This document shows, in pieces, positions 56,692 through 64,000 of a DNA stretch of 64,000 nt; the first letter of the stretch is position 1, and every line of letters starts with the position of its first letter. The translations under genes and the position numbers were made by a program. Source of the DNA: UBA1672 sp051967755. Lineage in GTDB: Bacteria; Pseudomonadota; Alphaproteobacteria; Micavibrionales; Micavibrionaceae. The notes under the pieces were generated by a model. That model had not been told where the DNA came from, did no database searches, and was given only the letters and a program-made list of their open reading frames with translations. The stretch spans positions 124,001-188,000 of the forward strand of contig JBQDYD010000005.1 of the NCBI GenBank assembly GCA_051967755.1, given 5' to 3'.

Positions 56692-57309
56692 TTAACGAGA
56701 GTAGAATTCCACCACTAGGTTTGGTTCCATTTGTACCGGATATGGCACATCTTCTAATTGTGGGATACGAAGGAATGTTGCTTTGAACGCCTTTGTATCT
56801 ACTTCGATGTACTCAGGTACTTCACGCTCTGGTGTTTCGATTGAATCGATAACCATTGGAATAGTACGAGACTTTTCACATACTTCGATCACATCACCTT
56901 CTTTAACTTGGTATGAAGGAATGTTAACAACCTGACCGTTTACTTTTACGTGTTTGTGGTTAACAAACTGACGTGCAGCAAAAACAGTTGGCACAAAACA
57001 TGCACGGTAAATAACGGCGTCCAAACGACGCTCCAGAAGACCAATAAGGTTCTGACCTGTGTCACCCTTCAAACGATTGGCTTCTTTAAAATAACTACGG
57101 AATTTTTTCTCACCAATAGAACCGTAATAGCCCTTAAGCTTTTGCTTCGCAAATAGCTGTAGACCATAGTCAGTTGGCTTACCGCGGCGTGCACCGTGCA
57201 TACCAGGGCCTGTCTGACGTTTGTTATATGGTGATTTTGGACGCCCCCAAATATTGGCACCCATACGACGATCAATTTTGTGTTTCGACTGGACTCTTTT
57301 TCCACTCAT
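56692..57309 (-). CDS. rpsD: 30S ribosomal protein S4
   Basis: 205 residues from the ATG at 57309; a longer frame to 57348 adds 13 non-homologous residues. Starts SGKRVQSKHKIDRRMG, the alphaproteobacterial form without N-terminal zinc cysteines. S4 RNA-binding domain near LERRLDAVIYRACFVPT and ending VVEFYSR. Assembles the 30S body. The leader (57310-57420) contains a GAGGG...CCCTC hairpin that may be regulatory. Confidence 0.97.
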   Translation of the reverse strand: MSGKRVQSKHKIDRRMGANIWGRPKSPYNKRQTGPGMHGARRGKPTDYGLQLFAKQKLKGYYGSIGEKKFRSYFKEANRLKGDTGQNLIGLLERRLDAVIYRACFVPTVFAARQFVNHKHVKVNGQVVNIPSYQVKEGDVIEVCEKSRTIPMVIDSIETPEREVPEYIEVDTKAFKATFLRIPQLEDVPYPVQMEPNLVVEFYSR

Positions 57310-57566
57310 AGCTTTTTCCTTTTCTTTAATATTGTCTCGGTAGACCACTAGCAGGTTTGAATACCTTAACCATTAAGGCTCAACGGAGGGTAAAACACCC
57401 CCTCTTTCCCAAGAATGCCTGTGTTTTATAAAGGTTTAGCCAGAAAGTCAAACAATATATTCTGAGAAAAGCCTGAATAATCATGAGATCAACCCGGAAT
57501 TGTTTTGATCACAATCATTTACTACGATAGCATACAGTCAAAATTCGTATAAACTTACTTGAGCTA

Positions 57567-58670
57567 ATGCCCCCTATCAAGAAGACAATACAAATAACAG
57601 ATGATGCCTCCAAACTGAATGCAGTTATGGACACCGTTATTGATGGCCTTATCATTATTGATAATATCGGCACAATCCATAGCTTTAACAAATCAGCTGA
57701 GCGTATATTCGGCTATGTTCCCGACGAGGTACTTGGGCATAACGTTAAAAAACTCATGCCGGCGCCGTATAAGGCAGAACATGATCAATACCTCTCAACA
57801 TACAGAGAAACAGGAAAACGTCATATTATTGGCGTTGGGCGGTCTGTAGAAGCACGCAGAAAAAACGGTGAAGTGTTCCCTATTGAATTAGGGGTCAGTG
57901 AGATGGAAATATCCGGCGAACAAATGTTTGTTGGCACATTAAGAGATATATCAGAGCGCAAAAAAGCAGAGGAAGATTTGCTTCAGGCGAATACTGAGCT
58001 GGAAGAATTTGCATACAGAACCTCCCATGACCTTAGGTCCCCGCTGCTTTCTTCTGTCGGACTTTTGGGTCTGATCAAAACAGCAATACAAGAGGATAAT
58101 AAAGAATTCGCCCTTGAAGGATTGGATAAAGTCTCAGAATCTTTAGTGAATTTAGAACATTTAGTAGAAAGCATTCTGGCTCTGTCTAAAGCCAAGAATG
58201 AGCAGGAGAGCAATGTTAAAATCGACATAACAGAGATTATAGAACAAGCCATCCTGAAACTAAATCACATGGATCATTATGACCGCGTGGCCTTTGAATA
58301 CAACATACAAGCACGGCACATCTGCACGAAAGAAAGCAGAATAAGACTGATCATAGAAAACCTCATATCTAACGCTATAAAATATCAGGATTTAAATAAA
58401 CAGGATCCAACGGTTTTTATTGAAGCCAAATCTACAGATTCACAATTTACATTGAGTGTAAAAGATAATGGCCTTGGCATACCGCAGGATAGTCAAAAAG
58501 AACTGTTTAAAATGTTTCGGCGCCTGCACCCGAAAGTATCCTACGGATCTGGCCTTGGCCTATATATGATGAAGAAAAGTGTTGAATTATTACACGGTGA
58601 AATTCACTACACCCCCCTGTCAAATGGCTCACAATTCACCATAACCATACCATTGAAGGCAAAACCATAG
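57567..58670 (+). CDS. FixL-like PAS sensor histidine kinase
   Basis: 367 residues, no membrane segment. PAS domain at ~10-125. Compared with Bradyrhizobium FixL the haem-site positions can be aligned: His72 (proximal His200), Thr78 (Arg206), His86 (His214) and Arg92 (Arg220). The kinase part has phospho-acceptor His in SHDLRSPLLSS, LISNAIKYQDL, VKDNGLGIPQD and GSGLGLYMMKK. It likely senses O2 or another small ligand and phosphorylates the response regulator 53 bp downstream. Haem binding is inferred from residues only. Confidence 0.9.
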   Translation: MPPIKKTIQITDDASKLNAVMDTVIDGLIIIDNIGTIHSFNKSAERIFGYVPDEVLGHNVKKLMPAPYKAEHDQYLSTYRETGKRHIIGVGRSVEARRKNGEVFPIELGVSEMEISGEQMFVGTLRDISERKKAEEDLLQANTELEEFAYRTSHDLRSPLLSSVGLLGLIKTAIQEDNKEFALEGLDKVSESLVNLEHLVESILALSKAKNEQESNVKIDITEIIEQAILKLNHMDHYDRVAFEYNIQARHICTKESRIRLIIENLISNAIKYQDLNKQDPTVFIEAKSTDSQFTLSVKDNGLGIPQDSQKELFKMFRRLHPKVSYGSGLGLYMMKKSVELLHGEIHYTPLSNGSQFTITIPLKAKP

Positions 58671-58723
58671 CGACCTTTAATTTTTTTGTATAAACCGTAA
58701 ACTTAATGTTAGAATAGAAGACG

Positions 58724-59122
58724 ATGCATATGAAAATGAACAAAATTTTAACTGTTGACGACTCTGAAACTGATCAGTTTTATGTGAAAGCGATCATCAA
58801 TTCTTATGATCCTGACATACAGATTATTCAGGCCTATGATGGTCGAGAAGCCCTTAATATCTTGCGAGACCATCAAGATCAAAAGCCGGATCTAATTCTG
58901 CTTGATATTAATATGCCGGGCATGAACGGGCATGAGTTTCTAAAGGAATATCACCAGTTAGTTGACCAAAAATCACCGGTTATCGTCATTCTCACCTCAT
59001 CCAGTGAGGAAAAAGACATTGAACAAACCAAAATGTATAGCAATGTTGTGGAATACCTCACAAAGCCAATCCGTCATGAGACATTAAACGCGATCCAGCA
59101 AAAATACACGCTCGGCATATAA
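58724..59122 (+). CDS. Single-domain response regulator (Rcp1-like)
   Basis: 132 residues (ATG at 58724, or in-frame ATGs at 58730 or 58736). CheY fold: DDSE acidic pocket, phospho-acceptor Asp in LILLDINMPGMNG, LTSSS and YLTKPI. No output domain, so it acts by protein contacts or as a phosphorelay intermediate. Paired with the FixL-like kinase. Confidence 0.92.
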   Translation: MHMKMNKILTVDDSETDQFYVKAIINSYDPDIQIIQAYDGREALNILRDHQDQKPDLILLDINMPGMNGHEFLKEYHQLVDQKSPVIVILTSSSEEKDIEQTKMYSNVVEYLTKPIRHETLNAIQQKYTLGI

Positions 59123-59147
59123 ATACTTCAATCATCTATAATAAAAT

Positions 59148-59175
59148 AAAGGCGACAATTCATGCCGCCTTTTTC
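59148..59175. terminator. Bidirectional terminator between response regulator and nrdF
   Basis: AAAGGCG (59148-59154) pairs with CGCCTTT (59166-59172), followed by a T-run; the opposite strand also ends T-rich. Placed between convergent genes. Confidence 0.8.
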
Positions 59176-59204
59176 TATGTTCGTAGTGAAGAACTGTCTG
59201 CAAT

Positions 59205-60206
59205 TTAAAAATCCCAATCTTCATCTTCGGTTTCTTCCGCCTTACCCATCACATAGGAAGAGCCTGAGCCGGAGAAGAAGTCATGGTTTTCATCTGCATT
59301 CGGCGACAATGACGCCATAATCGCGGGATTAGGGCTAGATATCTCTGATGGGAACATCGGATCAAAGCCTAGGTTCATCAACGCCTTATTTGCATTATAG
59401 TGAAGGAACACTTTTACTTCCTCAGTCAAACCGACTGTATCATAGAGACTTTCGGTGTATTTAATCTCATTATCATACAAATCCATCAAAAGAGAGATCG
59501 CATAATCACGAATTTCCATTTGCTCCATTGGCGTTGCCGCTTCATAAGCCTTCTGGAATTTATAACCGATGTAATATCCATGCACAGCCTCATCCTTAAT
59601 AATCAGACGGATCAAATCAGCCGTATTCGTCAGCTTACCTCGGCTAGACCAATGCATTGGGAGATAAAACCCTGAATAGAATAAGAAACTCTCAAGGAAC
59701 ACGCTGGCAACCTTGCGCTTCATCGGATCATCGGCCTCATATTCTTTCATGATTAAGTCAGATTTACGTTGCAGGTGCGGGTTTTCCTCGCTCCACAAAT
59801 ACGCATCATCAACATCACGCATTGAACATAGTGTTGAGAATATAGAGGAATAAGAACGCGCATGCACCGCCTCCATAAAGGAAATATTTGATAACACGGC
59901 TTCCTCATGCGGGGTAACGGCATCTTCCATCAATGTGGGCGCACCAACAACATTTTGGATCGTGTCAAGCAATGTCAAACCAGTAAACACGCGGATCGTC
60001 AAACGTTGTTCATCCCCCGTCAATGTGCCCCATGATTGAATATCATTGGAAAGCGGCACCTTTTCAGGCAGCCAGAAATTCGACGTCAGTCTGTTCCAAA
60101 CCTCTAAATCCTTATCATCAACAAGACGGTTCCAGTTAATTGCCTTAATACGGCTTAACTTCGCCTCATCATTGTCATTGGTCTCTAATTTTAGTTCAGG
60201 CATCAT
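59205..60206 (-). CDS. nrdF: Ribonucleotide reductase class Ib, beta subunit
   Basis: 333 residues. Metal ligands of the R2F type: PHEEAVLSNISFMEAVHARSYSS region, ESFLFYSGF and IIKDEAVHGYYIG; the radical Tyr lies near SYSSIF. Generates the tyrosyl radical (Mn2 or Fe2 form) for NrdE. Last gene of nrdHIEF. Confidence 0.96.
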   Translation of the reverse strand: MMPELKLETNDNDEAKLSRIKAINWNRLVDDKDLEVWNRLTSNFWLPEKVPLSNDIQSWGTLTGDEQRLTIRVFTGLTLLDTIQNVVGAPTLMEDAVTPHEEAVLSNISFMEAVHARSYSSIFSTLCSMRDVDDAYLWSEENPHLQRKSDLIMKEYEADDPMKRKVASVFLESFLFYSGFYLPMHWSSRGKLTNTADLIRLIIKDEAVHGYYIGYKFQKAYEAATPMEQMEIRDYAISLLMDLYDNEIKYTESLYDTVGLTEEVKVFLHYNANKALMNLGFDPMFPSEISSPNPAIMASLSPNADENHDFFSGSGSSYVMGKAEETEDEDWDF

Positions 60207-60253
60207 GGTTAAAATCCCCTTTATTTACTCTTAAGTGAAAAGATTGCGTTGAA

Positions 60254-62545
60254 TTACAGCTGACAAGACACACAGCCTTCAATTTCGGTTCCTTCCAGAG
60301 CCATTTGACGCAAACGAATGTAATAAATTGTCTTAATACCCTTCTTCCACGCATAGATTTGCGCTTTGTTGATGTCACGTGTTGTCGCAGTATCCGGGAA
60401 GAACAAGGTCAAGGATAAGCCCTGATCAACGTGCTGCGTCGCCGCCGCATAAACATCGATGATTGCTTCGGGGCCAATTTCATAGGCATCCTTATAATAT
60501 TCCTGATTATCATTTGTCAGGAACGGCGCAGGATAATACACACGCCCGATCTTGCCCTCTTTGCGGATTTCAATCTTGGATGCAATCGGGTGGATCGATG
60601 ATGTTGAATTATTGATGTAGGAAATAGAGCCTGTTGGTGGAACAGCCTGTAGATAGGCATTATACATACCATTTTCCATCACAAGCTTCTTAAGGGCTTC
60701 CCAATCTTTTTGTGTTGGAATATCCACACCGGATTCCTTAAACAAGGCACGCACCTTATCTGTTTCAGGCTCCCACAGTTTATCTGTGTATTTATCAAAG
60801 AACTCACCACTGGCGTATTTTGATTTGTCAAAGCCTGCAAAGGTCTCTCCGCGCTCTGTCGCTATCATGTTAGATGAGCGAATTGCGTGATACGTCACTG
60901 TATAGAAATACATATTTGTGAAGTCGACAGCCTCAGGCGAGTCATAATGAATTTCAGACTTCGCCAAATAACCATGCAGGTTCATTTGCCCCAAACCAAT
61001 CGCATGAGAGCGGTTATTACCCTGTGCAATTGATGGAACGCATTCCAAGTTACTCATGTCAGAAACCGCGGTCAGCGCACGTATCGCTGTTTCAACAGTT
61101 TTACCAAAGTCAGGTGACTTCATCGCGTTCGCGATATTCATTGACCCAAGGTTACATGAAATATCGGAACCCATATGATCATAGCCAAGATCCGGTTTAA
61201 ACGTGCTTGCGTCACTAACCTGCAAAATCTCAGAGCACAAGTTACTCATGGTTATTTTACCATCAATCGCATTGGCTTTATTCACCGTATCTTCGTACAT
61301 GATGTACGGATAACCGGATTCAAATTGAATTTCCGCCAAGATTTTAAAGAATTCACGCGCCTTAATTTTCTTCTTACGGATGCGTTGATTTTCGACCATC
61401 TCTTCATATTTCTCAGTTACAGAAATTTCAGAGAACGGAACGCCGTAGATTTTCTCTACATCATAAGGTGAGAACAGATACATATAGTCATCATTTTTGG
61501 CGAGCTCAAACGTGACATCTGGAATGACAACACCAAGCGACAATGTCTTAATTCTGATCTTCTCATCTGCGTTTTCACGCTTTGTATCCAAGAAACGCAA
61601 GATATCAGGATGATGCGCGTGCAAATACACCGCGCCCGCGCCCTGACGAGAGCCAAGCTGGTTCGCATAAGAGAACGAATCTTCCAGAAGTTTCATCACA
61701 GGAATAACACCGGATGATTGCCCTTCCACCTTTTTAATCGGCGCGCCGATTTCACGGATGTTTGAAAGAAGCAGAGCTACACCACCGCCACGCTTTGACA
61801 GTTGTAATGCAGAGTTAATAGAGCGACCAATAGATTCCATGTTGTCTTCGATGCGAAGAAGGAAACAGGAAACAAGCTCCCCGCGTTGCTTCTTACCCGC
61901 GTTCAGGAATGTTGGCGTAGCTGGCTGGAAACGACCGGCAACAACCTCATCAACCAAGTGACGTGCCATCGCCTCATCACCGCGCGCCAGCGTTAACGCA
62001 ACCATCACTGCGCGGTCTTCGTAGCGCTCTAGATAACGCTGACCGTCAAAAGTCTTTAGCGTATAGCCTGTGTAATATTTATACGCGCCCAAGAATGTAG
62101 GAAAACGGAATTTCTTCGCATAGGCGTAATCATACAGATCACGAATAAAGTCAAATTCATATTGCTCCAGAACATGTCCTTCGTAATACCCTTGCATAAC
62201 AAGGTGACCCAGCTTTTCTTCCAGATTGTGGAAAAACACAGTGTTCTGATTAACATGTTGAAGGAAATACTGACGCGCCGCCTGACGGTCTTTGTCGAAT
62301 TGGATTTTACCATCCTCATCATACAGATTAAGCATCGCATTTAATGCGTGATAATCCATTGCCGGCTCACCTTCTTTATCGCGAATTTTTTGTGCTTCAC
62401 GCTCAAGAACCTCAGCAGTACTGGACGGCTTTTTCTTTTGGGTCAGCGGCAAGCCCATATCTGATTCAAGTTTCACAGGTGTTGCTGTCATCTCTACGTT
62501 CCCGTTCTCTTCAGCTGCTGGCTTGTCGGTGTCAAGGATTCCCAT
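60254..62545 (-). CDS. nrdE: Ribonucleotide reductase class Ib, alpha subunit
   Basis: 763 residues if started at 62545, overlapping nrdI by 52 bp; an ATG at 62491 lies just after the nrdI stop and would give 745. NrdE proteins usually begin near the MDYHALNAMLNLYDEDG segment (residue ~63), so an N-terminal extension of 45-60 residues is present. Active-site parts: SCFLLRIEDNMESI, LCSEILQ (Cys) and the C-terminal GCVSCQL redox Cys pair that meets NrdH. Reduces NDPs to dNDPs. Confidence 0.96.
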   Translation of the reverse strand: MGILDTDKPAAEENGNVEMTATPVKLESDMGLPLTQKKKPSSTAEVLEREAQKIRDKEGEPAMDYHALNAMLNLYDEDGKIQFDKDRQAARQYFLQHVNQNTVFFHNLEEKLGHLVMQGYYEGHVLEQYEFDFIRDLYDYAYAKKFRFPTFLGAYKYYTGYTLKTFDGQRYLERYEDRAVMVALTLARGDEAMARHLVDEVVAGRFQPATPTFLNAGKKQRGELVSCFLLRIEDNMESIGRSINSALQLSKRGGGVALLLSNIREIGAPIKKVEGQSSGVIPVMKLLEDSFSYANQLGSRQGAGAVYLHAHHPDILRFLDTKRENADEKIRIKTLSLGVVIPDVTFELAKNDDYMYLFSPYDVEKIYGVPFSEISVTEKYEEMVENQRIRKKKIKAREFFKILAEIQFESGYPYIMYEDTVNKANAIDGKITMSNLCSEILQVSDASTFKPDLGYDHMGSDISCNLGSMNIANAMKSPDFGKTVETAIRALTAVSDMSNLECVPSIAQGNNRSHAIGLGQMNLHGYLAKSEIHYDSPEAVDFTNMYFYTVTYHAIRSSNMIATERGETFAGFDKSKYASGEFFDKYTDKLWEPETDKVRALFKESGVDIPTQKDWEALKKLVMENGMYNAYLQAVPPTGSISYINNSTSSIHPIASKIEIRKEGKIGRVYYPAPFLTNDNQEYYKDAYEIGPEAIIDVYAAATQHVDQGLSLTLFFPDTATTRDINKAQIYAWKKGIKTIYYIRLRQMALEGTEIEGCVSCQL

Positions 62546-62940
62546 AGTTTTCTCATTCCTTCTTTTACATTTCTAATGTCATCAATCGTGCCGCTGAGCT
62601 CAAACCTGTACAAACATGGTACTTTGCACTTTTTTGAGATCACAGTGCCGGCATAGGCAAACATCTCACCAAAATTACGATTACCAGAGGCAATCACACC
62701 AATCATGTGCTTTCTGTTTTGGGGGCTGTTTAAAAAGCGTATAACTTGTTTCGGAACGGCCTTCGATCCGTCGTCATCCGCATAAGTCGGGCATATTAGG
62801 ACATATGGTTCATCCACAGCTTTCATAGCCTCTTTCATTGACATCGGAATTCTTCTTGCCCGAATCCCCAGCGCAGTAACGAATCGGTGCGTGTTGCCCG
62901 AGGGGCTGGAGTAATAAACAAGAAGAGGTTCCGCTGTCAT
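62494..62940 (-). CDS. nrdI: NrdI flavodoxin-like activase
   Basis: 148 residues. VYYSSPSGNTHRFV FMN-binding loop, LICPTYADDDG and IASGNRNFGEMFAYAG are diagnostic of NrdI. It supplies reduced flavin oxidant for the NrdF Mn cofactor. Follows nrdH by 12 bp. Confidence 0.95.
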   Translation of the reverse strand: MTAEPLLVYYSSPSGNTHRFVTALGIRARRIPMSMKEAMKAVDEPYVLICPTYADDDGSKAVPKQVIRFLNSPQNRKHMIGVIASGNRNFGEMFAYAGTVISKKCKVPCLYRFELSGTIDDIRNVKEGMRKLWESLTPTSQQLKRTGT

Positions 62941-62952
62941 TGTGTTTCACTC

Positions 62953-63180
62953 CTAGGCGGCACTAACAAGTACACCGATTTTGTCCGGGCGAAAGCCTGA
63001 CCAATGATCATCGCCGGCAACAACAACAGGCGCCTGCATATAACCCAACCCTTGAACAAGGTCTCTGGCTGCATCATCTTCGGTAAGGTCAACATACTCA
63101 TAAGGAATTCCCTTACGATCCAGCTCACGTGTTGTCGCAGTACATTGTACACAAGATGGTTTGCTATAAACGGTAATCAT
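62953..63180 (-). CDS. nrdH: NrdH glutaredoxin-like thioredoxin
   Basis: 75 residues from the ATG at 63180 (AAGGA 10 bp upstream; a GTG at 63186 sits too close to it). Redox motif CVQC, then YEYVDLTEDDAARDLVQGLGYMQAPVVV and HWSGFRPDKI. Reduces the NrdE C-terminal disulfide. First gene of nrdHIEF. Confidence 0.95.
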   Translation of the reverse strand: MITVYSKPSCVQCTATTRELDRKGIPYEYVDLTEDDAARDLVQGLGYMQAPVVVAGDDHWSGFRPDKIGVLVSAA

Positions 63181-63319
63181 TCTCACACTTTCCTTTAATA
63201 GTTAGTTATAGGCGCCCTACATAAATGCAGGCCGTAAAATACTGCTCCGCAGTGGATAAAACTGCGGATAAGTTTGTAGTAATGTCCTGGAAAACTCCTT
63301 GGGTTCAAGAAGTCATCAG

Positions 63320-63366
63320 ATACAAGATATAGTACACTCACGGCATTTGATGTCAATATATAGTTC
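63320..63366 (-). promoter_or_regulatory. NrdR box pair and promoter of nrdHIEF
   Basis: Core CAAGATATAG (63323-63332) matches the NrdR consensus CwAtATaTwG at 9 of 10 positions; core CAATATATAG (63354-63363) matches 10 of 10. Start-to-start distance is 31 bp, the spacing of NrdR box pairs. On the minus strand a -35 TTGACA (63356-63351) and -10-like TACTAT (63334-63329) overlap the boxes. A further single match CTATATATAG lies at 63541-63550. The remaining part of the 392-bp gap 63187-63578 shows no gene. Confidence 0.85.
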
Positions 63367-63578
63367 CATTAGAATCTTTTTTATTTTAGAAAAAATGACA
63401 TTCGAAACACTTTGTATCGCGCAAAATTTTAAGGCCAGAGCGTGGTACCGAGGAGGCAAAAAAATAAACGCGCGTGTGGGAAAAAACAGCATCACATAAA
63501 AATACTATATAATACGACCTCTAAATCTTGATATTACGATCTATATATAGTGGTCACAGACATCACATGACCCTAAAT

Positions 63579-64000
63579 TTAGAGTCCTTCACCAATTTGC
63601 AGTTTCCATAGGTCGGCATAAACACCACCCTTAATAAGAAGATCATCATGTCCACCCTCTTCCACGACCTTCCCCTGCTTCATAACATAGATACAATCTG
63701 CATGACGCACGGTAGACAGCCTATGTGCAATTATGATTGTTGTCCTGTTTTGCGAAATTGTAAGCAATGACTTTTGTATGGCGCGCTCTGTTTCATTATC
63801 AACTGCTGACGTTGCTTCATCCAGAACCAAGATGGGTGGATCACGAAGAATAGCACGCGCAAAAGCAATACGCTGCCTCTGCCCGCCAGACAGGCGATGC
63901 CCCCTTTCCCCTACGATTGTTTCATAGCCGGCATCTAAGGATTCAATAAAGCTATGAGCCTCCGCCTTACGGCATGCCTCTTTTATTTCATCAAACGACG
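63579..64000 (-). CDS. ABC exporter, ATP-binding domain (partial)
   Basis: Open to the window edge; 140 residues visible. Signature LSGGQRQRIAFARAIL, Walker B ILVLDEATSAVDNETE, and H-loop IIIAHRLSTVRHADCI: the C-terminal nucleotide-binding domain of a fused permease-ATPase exporter (MsbA/multidrug type). Substrate cannot be inferred. Confidence 0.95.
   Translation of the reverse strand, partial: SFDEIKEACRKAEAHSFIESLDAGYETIVGERGHRLSGGQRQRIAFARAILRDPPILVLDEATSAVDNETERAIQKSLLTISQNRTTIIIAHRLSTVRHADCIYVMKQGKVVEEGGHDDLLIKGGVYADLWKLQIGEGL

Overview
The window looks like the chromosome of a moderately AT-rich alphaproteobacterium. Supporting signs are an alphaproteobacterial-type S4 protein of 205 residues, a DUF3126 protein, an OlsB/OlsA ornithine-lipid pair, a class II DAHP synthase, a FixL-like PAS kinase and a class Ib ribonucleotide reductase operon with a NrdR box pair. 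I cannot name the genus from sequence alone. Most genes are packed in short operons with 4-11 bp overlaps.

Left part (1-26.1 kb): a tripartite RND efflux operon (AcrA-AcrB-OprM type, the outer-membrane partner cut by the window edge) with a divergent TetR regulator and an AcrR-like palindrome. It is followed by a four-gene membrane/oxidoreductase operon (DUF2269, DUF393-DUF4166 fusion, hypothetical, saccharopine-dehydrogenase-like), a MetA-family homoserine acyltransferase and two large orphan proteins. Next comes a LysR-controlled redox cluster (old yellow enzyme, sugar epimerase-like TIM barrel, glutaredoxin 2, cytochrome b561, metallo-beta-lactamase fold). An OmpR-type two-component system then precedes a fatty-acid/lipid-modification cluster (COG2907 flavoprotein, DUF1365, CFA-synthase-like methyltransferase, chalcone-isomerase-like, DUF3833 lipoprotein, SDR).

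Middle part (26.3-39.2 kb): a genomic island bounded by two related large serine recombinase genes in inverted orientation. The left end cuts an SDR gene and the right end lies on the 3' end of tRNA-Arg(ACG). Inside are an AT-rich nuclease-helicase pair resembling Hachiman/AbpAB phage defence, a single-gene cassette between inverted copies of a structured repeat, a HigBA-like toxin-antitoxin with a recognisable autoregulated promoter, a mobilisation module with a broken relaxase, a DUF2971 protein, several orphan genes and a run of eight hairpins. The structured repeat occurs three times and its stems show compensatory changes. This repeat and the hairpin run are the features least explained by known element types.

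Right part (39.2-64 kb): mostly housekeeping. It holds two orphan genes, a low-molecular-weight phosphatase, olsBA, DUF3126, two tandem paralogous cysteine-containing secreted proteins, the lipid A/Kdo genes waaA-lpxK-lpxL, an HD hydrolase, DAHP synthase, nadE, gltX, trmJ and rpsD. It ends with a FixL-like kinase and response regulator, nrdHIEF under a NrdR box pair, and a partial ABC exporter. All functional assignments come from motifs and family memory; no database search was run.
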